Below the pieces are notes generated by a model that was not told the DNA's origin, searched no databases, and saw only the letters and a program-made list of their open reading frames with translations. The position numbers and the translations under genes are program-made. Shown one piece after another: positions 20,399 to 29,540 of a stretch of 32,000 bases of DNA. The stretch comes from Mesostigma viride (taxonomy: Eukaryota > Streptophyta > Mesostigmatophyceae > Mesostigmatales > Mesostigmataceae): assembly GCA_009746045.1 (NCBI GenBank), contig RPFO01000448.1:447126-479125 (forward strand). The letters run 5' to 3'. Numbering within the stretch: position 1 is the stretch's first letter; every line of letters starts with the position of its first letter.

Positions 20399-20430
20399 GG
20401 TGGTACCTAAAAAAGTGGTAGAAGTGGTAG

Positions 20431-20494
20431 AAGTGGGTGGTAAAAGTGGCAAAAACAACATTTTACCACATTTTACCACTTTTGCCACCCACTT
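20431..20494. repeat. Long inverted repeat / hairpin
   Basis: Arms 20431-20454 and 20471-20494 are 24 bases each and complementary except at two positions (AAGTGGGTGG...GGCAAAA type), with a 16-base loop. Flanking AGTGGTAGAAGTGGTAGAAG is a short direct repeat of the same word. It could be the core of a small non-autonomous element. Confidence 0.8.
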
Positions 20495-20498
20495 AGAA

Positions 20499-22132
20499 CC
20501 ACTTATTACTGTATATCACTTTTTTACAGTTATTCTAGGGCTTCAGGCCTAGACTATCAGTACACGTGGCGTTGGCCCCGTCTCCCAAGTGGGATACGGA
20601 CATGGACGGTGGTGTAGTACACTGGACATATCTCTACTAGGGTTTAGATCCGCACGTGCCATATTGGGCACGTGGGTGCTAGATATTAGCACTGAGATAT
20701 GTAGGGCACACGCACGTGGGTATGCACGTGGTATAGGGTTTATGAGCTGTGATGCAGACCACAAGGTGGCTGCAGTGCTAGTCCTGTACGGAGGTCCTAG
20801 GGGAGATCGATCCAGGACCATCCACGTAGTGCTGCTAGGGGCAGTCGTTGCCTGTGGGCATCGTATCAGTCCTAGCTGGAGTAGATCTAGCTGGACGGAG
20901 CCAGCACCTCATTGGTTAGCACTAGTGCAGGATAGCTAGGTTACCCTAACCTACGTGCCCTGGCATGCAAGCCCAGTTGGCAAGCCTGCATGGATTGATA
21001 TATGCCAGCCATTGCATAATCAAACACACGTTCGCTTTCATTGCACAAGTGCATTAACTTGCATTAAGGGGACTCGCACGTCCAAAAGCCTGAAAAACTG
21101 ACTTTAATGAATATCAGTTCCAATGCACTCGGGAACCATCTAGTGATGATTGAGTACCATAAATATGATGTTTGGACATTCATGCCACCACTTGTTGGGG
21201 GTACTACCCCCAACCACGCACCGGTGGCGAGCTAAAAATAGAAAAAGACGCTATTTATGAGATATTTTGCCCAAGACAAACCACTTATCCAAATGACCTG
21301 CCCATACATTTCTGCAAAGTTCCCCCACTTTTTTAAAAGCTGGGCTATTTACATGGCCAAAATGGTCACATTTGTTTGAGTTATTAATTTTCCCGCAAAA
21401 TGGGTACTTTTTTGAGCCAAAAAAAAAAAATCAAATCATCAACACATCAGATTGGGTCATCCATACATTTTAAATTCCACTGATTGGGGGGAAACACAAC
21501 CCCAAAGTTTGAGCTCATTCTGACAAGCGTAGCTCAAGTTATTGATTTTCCTGTGATGCCACCTGGGTAGACGCTAAAAGAGAATTGAGTTAGTGCTGAG
21601 CCAAAATGACATCTGTTTTGCTACCCTAGACACCCAAAAACATGCCCACTTTGATCACGGAGTGTGAGGAGGATGTCCGGAGCGTCATACGCCCCACCCC
21701 TCCATCGGCACAGCCAGCCTTGTGAGTCTACCCTTAACAACAAGGCTGGTAGGACGACAGGCCTGAGCAGCATATGTCATGCCTATCTCAGGCTAATAAT
21801 GTGTTATTTTGTGCCAACAACCAAGCTAGTTGTTCCACCCAACAACACATTAAAAACCCTCTTCCAAAATGCCCAACAAGCCGGACATGTGGAGGACCAC
21901 ACACGCAGTATATAAAGAGAAAATAAGCTGACTTTTTATCCAGCCAACCTGTGGCTAGCTGCTCTGGTTAGCATGACAAAGGCTATCATTTACTCAGTGG
22001 GAAAGGTGAAGACCATTGGAACAACCTACCTGACGCATGTGCCACCAAAGCGTTGTGTCCCGCAAAATGCACACTGCCTCCTTTCTAACAAGCACGAGCC
22101 ACTTTCTTTAGGAGACAGGTGCCAGCTCGTCA
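20499..22132 (+). other. No gene seen; hairpins and short motifs only
   Basis: Five CACGTG words lie at 20563-20730. A GTTGGGGGT/ACCCCCAAC hairpin lies at 21194-21214. The AT-rich 21110-21660 stretch has CAAAGTT-type words that recur at 29300-29540. Frames of 80-116 codons here show no domain and no composition unlike background. Confidence 0.4.
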
Positions 22133-22738
22133 GTGTCTGGGGAAAATGATGCCGCAGCCTGCTTAGGAAGACCGCGTGAATTTCCTCGAACACAACTGTC
22201 TATAAAGCAAAAGAAATTTCAGAGAAGCATGGAAATAAAAGCATTACACCTTCCCGACAGGTTGTGGGCCACGCGCTGCAGCAAGCCAGCCACGTCACTG
22301 TCAGACGAACTTGCTAAAAAACATCCAGGAGCCCAGCGATGCAGCGCCAGGACCCGCAACTTCATGGCTGCATCTGGCCGGAAAGAAGGCAAAAAGCTTA
22401 CGCTCAACGAGCTAAGAAAGCAGGAAAGCGCTATCTTAGGACGTTTAATACAAGAACGTACCATAACGGGCATTTATTCGTGCCCAGGCGCACAAGAAAG
22501 GCCACCCTTTCATGGAGAGGTCGGGCGCGCATCGCGCAGGCCTAATGTTATCTTACCGAAAAATGACGGGAAAGGTAAAGATAGCAGCTGGAATTTTTAC
22601 GGCTTTAGAAACATCATTAAACTAGCTTCCATTAGGACCATCAAAACTGGCAACAATCGAGAATCACACCTGCAGGCATCCATCATACTTTATTCATCCC
22701 GACAGAAATTCAGGCCGGACCCCCCCTGCCGATGGTAA
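22133..22738 (+). CDS. Hypothetical 201-codon reading frame (doubtful)
   Basis: An uninterrupted frame starts at a GTG (22133); the first ATG inside it is codon 5 or later. It is rich in Arg, Lys and Ser, with no motif, signal peptide or membrane segment. I recognise nothing in it. Its length is somewhat beyond what is expected by chance in one place, but over both strands of 32 kb one such frame is not surprising. Codon use does not resemble the GC-biased giant gene. Confidence 0.15.
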   Translation: MSGENDAAACLGRPREFPRTQLSIKQKKFQRSMEIKALHLPDRLWATRCSKPATSLSDELAKKHPGAQRCSARTRNFMAASGRKEGKKLTLNELRKQESAILGRLIQERTITGIYSCPGAQERPPFHGEVGRASRRPNVILPKNDGKGKDSSWNFYGFRNIIKLASIRTIKTGNNRESHLQASIILYSSRQKFRPDPPCRW

Positions 22739-22948
22739 AGAAAAAGAGCCCGCGACATTATAGATCGCAACTATCCCACCATAAATTTGAATCAGTAACT
22801 AATTTTCTCCAAGAATCGAGCATTTTTTCTGCTTTCCGCGAGCCAGATTTGTCACGTTTCGTCTAAAAGCAGTCGCCATGGCCACTTCCGCAAGGGTGCG
22901 CGCACCGTGCACCCACTTTTCACGGTACGGAGGGTACCGCGGAATTTT

Positions 22949-22962
22949 TTTGGCGCGGAAAA
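22949..22962. promoter_or_regulatory. E2F-like site upstream of the 23030 ORF
   Basis: TTTGGCGCGGAAAA fits the E2F/DP consensus TTTSSCGC and is nearly symmetrical. A GGCGCGG/CCGCGCC inverted pair spans 22952-22975. It lies about 70-80 bases before the ATG at 23030, with TTTTTATAC (TATA-like) about 25 bases before it. A single motif match is weak evidence of function. Confidence 0.3.
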
Positions 22963-23029
22963 TATTCGCCGCGCCGAGTCCCCTTAATAAAAACTCTCAC
23001 GGTTTTTATACTACTCTATCATCTTAAAA

Positions 23030-24295
23030 ATGGCGAACGTTTCCGATCACGATGGCTCTTCGGAGTCGAGCCTGTCGCCGTCGTCCGAGGATTTGGACTA
23101 CCGGGCGGCAGTGAGGGGCCGGCAGGGTAGGGGTGCTCACGCTGGCAGCGATGCCGGCAGTGGTCGCTCGTCCTCGGACGAGGATCCGCGGTACCTGGAT
23201 CAACTGGCGTCGAGACCGCCGGTATACAATATCTGGCGCCCCAATGCGCCACCGGCTGAAGGGCAGCCCACGGCACCCGAGTTGGTTACTGGGCCGGGGA
23301 GGGTGGTGCCGGTTCTGGGGGATATCCCGTCGGATGGCTACGACGAGGATGAAGACCTCGTGGATCTCGAGTTGCCTGAGGACAAGGCGCAGCGAGAGGA
23401 GCTGCTCCGCCGAGAGGCAGAACGCCTTCGGCAGGAGGCCCAGCTGCGCAAGGAGCTGGAACAGCAGCGCGAGCTGGAGGCTCAGCGCGAGGCACAGCTG
23501 CGGGCGGAGAATGAGATAGACAGGATCGCCCGGGAGCTCGCAGAGAGGCAGCGGGAGCGGGATCGAGTGGCTAGGGCAGGCTTGCACGCGGGACCGACAG
23601 GTGTGCGCGAGGCGCCCCCCTACGTGCTGCGCAAGAAGAACGAGCTCTTCACCTTTGCTCACCGGCGCACAGCGCGCAACTTTCGGCGCATGGCAGGGGA
23701 TGTCTTGCAGGAAACAGACTCCTCGGTCGAGATGCAGACAGGAGAGCGGGGTGAGGAACTGGTCCTGATGGACCCGGCCATGGTCGAGGCCGAGAGACTG
23801 GCCAAGATCGAGTACACCCGGCATTGCCAGCGTAAGGCAAAGCGGGCAATGGTCAGGTCCATGGCAGAGAATAGCTTGGCACGGGAGCGTGCAGCCAGGG
23901 AGGCACAGCATCGGGAGCTGCGCCGACTTCGGGCGAAGGCGCACGACGCCACGGAGAAGACCCGGCGTCATCAGGCGCGCTTGGACGCAGCCATGAAGCG
24001 GTCGGAGGTGGCACTGGCAGCGATGGTGGGCCCGGCTAGGAGGGAGCAGGAGGCCAGGCTGGCGAGGAAGAGCAGGCGGAACGCACGCGCCCTGGACAGG
24101 CGTATGCGGAAGGAGGAGAGGGCACTCCGCCGGTATCAGGAGGCGGCCAGGACCTGGGCGCTACAGGGCGAGTTCGGCGACGCCATCCGCTTTGAGCGTG
24201 GTCTGGCGCCCATGAGCCGTTGCCCGAGGACGCGGTACTGGACTTCATGCGCACCCCGCAGCCAGCCCGAGCACAGCGAGGAGCGGCCTTGTTAA
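23030..24295 (+). CDS. Charged coiled-coil protein, probably the N-terminal part of the element's gag
   Basis: The ATG at 23030 opens 421 codons. Residues 1-60 are Ser/Asp-rich and acidic. About 110-190 and 260-380 are Arg/Glu/Gln/Ala-rich, strongly helical and coiled-coil-like. I recognise no domain. The frame ends 31 codons after the following gag frame opens (24196 onward, one base back), and the protein-like character passes from one frame to the other near 24205. A one-base deletion, or less likely a -1 frameshift, therefore links them. It is visibly more GC-rich than the rest of the element. The alternative is a host gene into which the element inserted. Confidence 0.55.
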   Translation: MANVSDHDGSSESSLSPSSEDLDYRAAVRGRQGRGAHAGSDAGSGRSSSDEDPRYLDQLASRPPVYNIWRPNAPPAEGQPTAPELVTGPGRVVPVLGDIPSDGYDEDEDLVDLELPEDKAQREELLRREAERLRQEAQLRKELEQQRELEAQREAQLRAENEIDRIARELAERQRERDRVARAGLHAGPTGVREAPPYVLRKKNELFTFAHRRTARNFRRMAGDVLQETDSSVEMQTGERGEELVLMDPAMVEAERLAKIEYTRHCQRKAKRAMVRSMAENSLARERAAREAQHRELRRLRAKAHDATEKTRRHQARLDAAMKRSEVALAAMVGPARREQEARLARKSRRNARALDRRMRKEERALRRYQEAARTWALQGEFGDAIRFERGLAPMSRCPRTRYWTSCAPRSQPEHSEERPC

Positions 24296-25656
24296 ACGCG
24301 CGTGAGCGCGTACGCGCTGGTGCAGACACACCCCACCCCCACCCCCCACACCCAAACCACTTTGCAGACCGACACGGACTGGAGCTGGACCGCATCGCTG
24401 CACTACTCCACCAGGAGCTGGACGCAGCGGAGGCCAACCCGACCAAGCGGGCGCGGGCAGCAGAAGCAGTCGAGCAACTGCTGAGGGCGGCCAAGCGGGT
24501 TCGCCAAGGAAAGTGGCAGGCGGGGTGTGGACCATCGTCTACGCCCCAGCGGTCGCATCCAGAGGAGGATGGGGACGAGGGGAAGGACGGGGGAGCACCA
24601 GGGGGAGGGGCACCCAGCACCGGGGGTATGGCGGGCGGCAGCAACGCTGGAGCGACAACCCAGCAGCAGCAGCAGCCACAGCATCAGCAACAGCAGCAGC
24701 AGCAGCAGCAGCAGCGGCAGCACCAGCAACAGCAACCGCAGCAGCAGCAGCAGCAGCAGCAACCTCAACCACAAGCGGCTGTCGCTGTACCACAGCGACC
24801 CAGGTTTGATGCATCCCGTAGGGAAGATAGGATTACCTTCCCAGGTCTAGCTGAGGGGTTTGTGCAGGAGGATGCACTTGAGTTTCTTTTCAAGATAGAA
24901 CATTCCTGGTCCCATGATAACATCCGTGATTGGTTTCCTGCTCTTAGGGTGTCTAACACGATCCACCAATCTGCACCTAGCATAAACAAATGGTACAGAT
25001 GTATGAGAGGAGCCAGCACACCTGGGGCAGAGGAGGTGCAAATCTTCACAGAATTCATAGCAGACCTAAAAGGGCTGTTGACCAAGGGGGAACACCTGCA
25101 GGCTCTCAAGGGGTTCAACTGGTTGGCCTCGTACAAAGTCAACAAGTCTGACTACGTACGTGACAACAAACAGTATGTCCTGTACATAGACAGGGACGAG
25201 GAGTTGAAGAAACTCAACTCTAAGTACCTGATCCATCAGTGGCTCACCAAAGCTGAGCTGGACAAGAACACCAATGCAGTTCTGCTGGCTGGCCTTAAAG
25301 ACAAGTGGGATGATTTTAGGGGGGCCATGTTGTTCATTCAGCAGAGCCTAGAACCCTTCTCCACTGTCAAGGAACCCAAGGTTAACAAGGTCCAAGGGGG
25401 GGGTAATCAGGACGGTGCAGGTCCTAGCAGGAAGAAGCTCATCAAGGAGGTGGTAGCTCAGGTCAAGGCGGTGTTCAAGGGTCCCCAGCAAGGTAAGAAG
25501 GCAGGGGGGTCATCCAAGCAGCAGGGGAAATCAGACAAGGGGGGAAAGGGGAACCCAGGCAGTAAGGCAGGGCCCTCCCAGGGGCCTAGTCAGAAAGGTA
25601 AGCCTCATGACTCCACCCTGTACTGCACCAGGTGCTCATGCAAGGGGCATGAAGGG
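24196..25656 (+). CDS. Gag-like protein with polyglutamine tract and zinc knuckle (broken)
   Basis: Open from 24196 without ATG; the frame continues the preceding coiled-coil ORF after a -1 shift. It contains a helical segment, a Gly-rich stretch and a polyglutamine tract coded by CAG/CAA (24661-24770). About 200 residues of capsid-like helical sequence follow, then a Lys/Gly/Gln-rich basic tail. A CX2CX4HX4C zinc knuckle begins at 25624; its first three ligands (C25624, C25633, H25648) are in this frame. The last Cys (25662) is in the frame one base back, so a single-base loss at about 25655 splits the knuckle. This layout is typical of Copia/Gypsy gag. After 25656 this frame is out of register and meaningless up to its stop at 25876-25878. 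Confidence 0.7.
24661..24770 (+). repeat. CAG/CAA trinucleotide repeat
   Basis: About 110 bases of CAG with scattered CAA, CAC and CCA units encode polyglutamine in the gag frame. Poly-Ser and poly-Ala frames, and those on the opposite strand, are artefacts. Confidence 0.95.
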
Positions 25657-25867
25657 ATGATTGCTGGAAGGGCAAACCCGAACTTGGATCTGATGTGGAT
25701 GTGGCCCAGGTTGCTGGGAGCCCCGCCACCCGTTACCTGCAGGGGGACGCTGCAACAAGCCCAGGAAGGGAGCCACGAGGGGCGCCCCACAAACAAGCCA
25801 GCACTCAGGACGACTGTAAGTCTCCTGTACCCTGGTTTCTCAATGGCCGTGTACCTCTATTTGCTCT

Positions 25868-26206
25868 GTGTTGCCTGACAGTGAGGAAGTGGACTGGGAC
25901 CTGGCTTATGACATGACGTTAGCACAGGTGGCCCAAGATCCCACTATAGCCTCCTTAGACGCAGCAGCAGATAAGGTTATATCCTATGCCAGGTTAGCCC
26001 AACAGCTACACAAGGCAATGGGGCATGAGGCAGTGGCAGAAAGGCTGGCCAACAAAATTGATGGCCGTGACCTGGAACAGATGTGCAGGCATGTCAGGAA
26101 GCACTGTGAAGCGTGCCAACTGCATGCACCTAAACCCAAGAGATGGCATGTGGCCACCCCACCACTGGCTAGAGGAAAGCTAGTAGGGGATGTGATACAC
26201 TGGTGA
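25868..26206 (+). pseudogene. Integrase N-terminal zinc-binding domain (Copia-type element)
   Basis: The HHCC zinc finger is visible: His at 26009 and 26024 (H-x4-H) and Cys at 26105 and 26114 (C-x2-C). It is followed by a basic linker and the GDVIHW segment that normally precedes the first catalytic Asp. A stop (TGA, 26204-26206) comes immediately after HW, and the frame changes there. The start near 25868 is a frameshift boundary rather than a true start. Confidence 0.7.
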
Positions 26207-27085
26207 AGGACACGGTGTATTACTTGGTCCTAAAAGATGCCTGGTCTAGGTTTGTGGTGATAGAACCCTTGCCAGGCATGGCCAATGAACAACTGCACAG
26301 AGCCCTGCTGATTGCACTAGCACGGTATCATCCTCAGGAAAAATTAATGCTGGATCAGCAGTTCACGTGGATACAAGATTATCCTGATCTGCCCAAGATA
26401 GACATTGCTGGGGCTCAAGATCATGAACGCCAGGGGATGATTGAACGTACCATGCGTGCTATCAGGGACCTCATAAAGAAAAATGAGTCCAGGACAGCAG
26501 AGTCTGGGAGCTATGCTGATAGGACAGCGTGGGCAGCTGAGGTGTGCAGAACTCTGAACACCAAACCCCTCATGTCTTCTCCTTTTGGTGAAATCACACC
26601 AATTGGCCTGCAATCAGGTAGCTACTCTCAGGAGGTACTAGACCACTACAACACGCAAAGGCAACACTTGGCCAAGTTGCTGGCAAAAAAGGATAAAAGT
26701 AATGCCAGGCCTGTGTTTGAAGTGGGGGATCAGGTACTCTACTATAGGGAGGGGGAAGGGAACAAAGCCCACTCTGGTAGATGGCATGGTCCAGCTGAAA
26801 TCATCAGGTTGTCAGAAACAGGTGACACGGTGACTATTCAGCATCACAGAGAGCGAATGGTTGGCAAGCATAGACTGAAGCTTTATTACCCTCCTTTGGC
26901 AGACGTGTCAGGGGTAGAATTCTTGGACATGGATTCAGAGCCTCAGTCTGGTGGGTTGGTCTCACCCAGTGAACTGGCCAGGGACATAGCTGATGCAAGC
27001 AACACAACCATAGACGCTCCTGTGTTCCTCAGTGGTGCAGCCCCACCACAGCCCACTGGTCCACTGGGCAGGAGGAACGTGCACT
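26203..27085 (+). pseudogene. Integrase catalytic core and GPY/F-like C-terminal module (Copia-type element)
   Basis: The frame picks up at YYLVLKDAWSRF, the strand following the first catalytic Asp. That Asp and the residues after it seem deleted at about 26205. A second acidic residue is likely at D26353 (MLDQQF) and the catalytic Glu at 26443 (GMIERT). Only 29 residues separate them instead of about 35, so a small internal deletion is likely. Downstream, VGDQVLYY followed by RWHGPAEI (about 26725-26810) resembles the GPY/F module of Gypsy and retroviral integrases. From about 27085 to the stop at 27180 the frame is out of register. Confidence 0.7.
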
Positions 27086-28650
27086 GGATGAGCAGCAGGT
27101 CGCTCCTCCCTCATCTCAGGAACAGCCACACGAAGCAGCAGATCCTGTTGTCCCCAGGAATAAATTTGCTGAGGCTCTAAAAGCTCTACATAGAGCACAC
27201 ACTGCCAAGGCACAAATGGCAGCAGGTGCAGCACAAGTCAATGCTGTGGGTGAATCTAACCAGGATCCCAGTATTCTGGCAGTAGACACACAGGCACAGG
27301 TGAGCATCATCAGTGCACAAGCTGTATCTGGCCTAAGTCTGCAACGCTCGCCCTGGGCTAGAGTGTCAGATTTTTCAGGCAAAACAAAAATGGCAGTCAA
27401 AGGCCAAGTGCTAATTCCCATTCTGGGTGTGCCCACTCCCTTCCAGGTAGTAGAGGGCTACAAGGGGAATGCACTGCTGGGGGAACCATTTGTCTCATAC
27501 CCTGGAGTAGTCATCTCAGCTGGGAGGTTGAGCGTGACTGGGGTGGGGCAGGTCACCCTGGACCATTTTAAAATTCCTTTAACACAGATCAGTGATGGCC
27601 TGGAAGCAGCCATCAATGCTGTCAACATAAAATACCTCCCAGGTCAGGAACCCTGTGTTGATTCCCTCATTCATTCTCAGAAGCTACACCCCTCTGCGTT
27701 TGGGCTTGGTAGATGGGACATTGCGTCCATGTCTCCCTTGTCCTATGATGATGTGGTCAAAGACTGTCAAACGCAGATTGGTTTTCTGAAATGGATGGAA
27801 GCCTTTAACAGGGCTAGAGAGGAATGGGTTTGTCCTGATCCACGTAGTAAGTCCCAGGTACCACCTGTAACACCGATTGAGGCACTGCCACAAGGGGCCA
27901 GAAAGCTCAGACTGAAGTTTGTCTGCAAGCATAAACCCCAGGCAGATGGGACACCTCCCATTTTTCATGCCAGACCTTGTGTCACGGAGTTCAGGGGCTC
28001 CACTGAGCTAACAGAGGCTGAACTGTATACCCCTGGTATTCAGCAGACGTCTCTTAAGGTCCTGTTGGCCACTTTCCTTCACCATCTGAATGCTGGTAAG
28101 GACTACGTGTGTAAAGCCACTGACATTAAGCGTGCCTTCCTTAAAGGCAACCCTGACATAGCCCAAAAGGTGTGGAGGGGTCAAGTCTATGTGGTAAACA
28201 CTCCCAAAGTCTGGTCTGGGGACATCAAGGAACCTCATCTAAGGCCTAACTTGGGGGTAGAAGGGCTTCAGTCAGCACCTAAAATTTTTAGGCTGTCTGC
28301 CCAAGAGGTCTTCCTGAAGCTGGGGGCCCAGTATGATGATATTGACCCTTGTTTCTTCACCATCCCTCATCCTGCTGGTATGATGATGTTTGTGTGGCAT
28401 GGGGATGATCAGCTCATTACTGGTCCCAGGGCAGCTGTGGAGGATTTCATTGCTCAAGTGTCTGCTAGCTTTGAATTAGGCAAGCAGCTGGAGCTGGGGA
28501 AAGATCCTGTCAAGTTCTGTGGCATCATTCTGAACCTGTTTAAGGAGCAGAAGGAGTGGGTGTGTTCTCTCAAAGCATCCCCTGAGTATGTCATGTCTTG
28601 CAAAGATGTTCTCCCTCTGACATCACTCCTGATCTCTGTCCCACTATTCG
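27086..28650 (+). pseudogene. Aspartic-protease-like segment and Copia-type reverse transcriptase
   Basis: The open frame continues from about 27086, and its first ATG is at 27216. A retropepsin-like segment has DTQ (27285-27293) in place of the catalytic DTG/DSG, then VSIIS and NALLGEPF (about 27460-27490), the usual second half of a retropepsin. RT follows: KLRLKFVCK (about 27900-27930), the first catalytic Asp in ATDIKRAFLKG (D at 28122), GLQSAPK (about 28264), and HGDD (28398-28409) where Copia elements usually have YVDD. The FCGIIL segment fits the RT end. The frame breaks near 28650; the conserved Gly-Lys-Leu-Gly block after it is in another frame. The DTQ change suggests a non-functional or unusual protease. 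Confidence 0.75.
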
Positions 28651-28670
28651 GGGTAAGCTAGGGTGGCTGT

Positions 28671-29078
28671 GTGCCACGTGTGCTCCTCATCTGGCAGTCA
28701 CTGGTCAGCAGAGTGGATGATGATGTCCTCATGGAGGTGGGGTCTCGGGCTATTAAACAGGTGTTACATGATGGCCCTCCCCTTATTCTTCATGCCTTGG
28801 ATCTGTTCCAACCCATCCACATCACATGCATGATGGACAGTTCCATGGAGTCACGGGTAGTCACTAAGGTACAAGCCAGAGAGGCAGGTCTATTTATGTT
28901 GTCTAATCCCACTGGCAAGCAATCTTTGGTTTCCTGGTTCAGCAGACTCCACAAGCGCAAGGCAGTCAGCAGCAATGTAGCAGAATGCCGTGCTGTGGTC
29001 TCATCTGTGTCACAACACCTTGAAATGGCCTTTTTTTTACATAAATTCTGGCCCATGGCAAGTTTATGGTTGGATTGA
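28671..29078 (+). pseudogene. RNase H domain of the Copia-type element
   Basis: The frame contains MMDSS (about 28831), a GKQSLVSWFS segment (about 28914-28943) and an SSNVAECRAV segment (about 28968-28997). They correspond to the first catalytic Asp, the S-W-S/K strand and the catalytic Glu helix of Copia RNase H. The first 20-30 residues are out of register with the upstream RT. The frame ends shortly after the final helix, near 29050, which is the usual end of a Copia polyprotein. Confidence 0.7.
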
Positions 29079-29333
29079 CCTAGGATTGGATCCCACGACT
29101 CCCCGGGATGTGTCTGGCTAGTGGTGGAGTAGTTGAGTCAAAATGTTAAGTTTACGTGGTATTCCCTGCTTAAGTTAACTCCAGATCCAAGGCCAAAACT
29201 GGCCACCTAAACCACTTGCACTTGCATAGCAACAATAATTGATATCAGATTATGCTGTAACTTTGCAAGGGTGACGAATACGAGTTGTTCTGACCCTGTA
29301 CAAAGTTCTAGGGCATTCGGAGCCCTATTTAGT

Positions 29334-29367
29334 GACAAATGCTAGCAAAATAGTGCTAGCATTTGTC
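29334..29367. repeat. Perfect 13-bp inverted repeat
   Basis: GACAAATGCTAGC (29334-29346) and its exact complement (29355-29367) flank an 8-base loop. Confidence 0.9.
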
Positions 29368-29493
29368 GTAAATGGCAATTTTTAATTAATATTAAATCCA
29401 AATAATGTCAGAATGACACCCAAACCTATTGTCATCATGCCAACACCTGACACAGGGTCCCCACAATTCATGTGCAAAAATTCAGATCATACG

Positions 29494-29540
29494 GAGCCCA
29501 AAATGGTGACATTTGCCTGCATTTGTCACCATTTTGGCTC
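29494..29540. repeat. 17-bp inverted repeat with one bulge
   Basis: GAGCCCAAAATGGTGACA (29494-29511) pairs with TGTCACCATTTTGGCTC (29524-29540), leaving one unpaired C and a 12-base loop. A single-arm relative, CCAAAATGGTCACATTTG, occurs at about 21357-21374. Confidence 0.85.

Larger units (their letters stand above)
23030..29078 (+). mobile_element. Degenerate Copia-type LTR retroelement (internal region)
   Basis: Readable order on the plus strand: coiled-coil/gag, zinc knuckle, integrase with HHCC zinc finger, a GPY/F-like module, aspartic-protease-like segment, Copia-type RT, RNase H. Integrase before RT defines the Copia superfamily. At least six breaks (about 24205, 25655, 25880, 26205, 27085, 28650) put the parts in different frames, so this copy cannot make its polyprotein. 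I could not find matching LTRs, a primer-binding site or a polypurine tract on its flanks. They may be lost or lie outside what I can align by eye. Confidence 0.75.
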
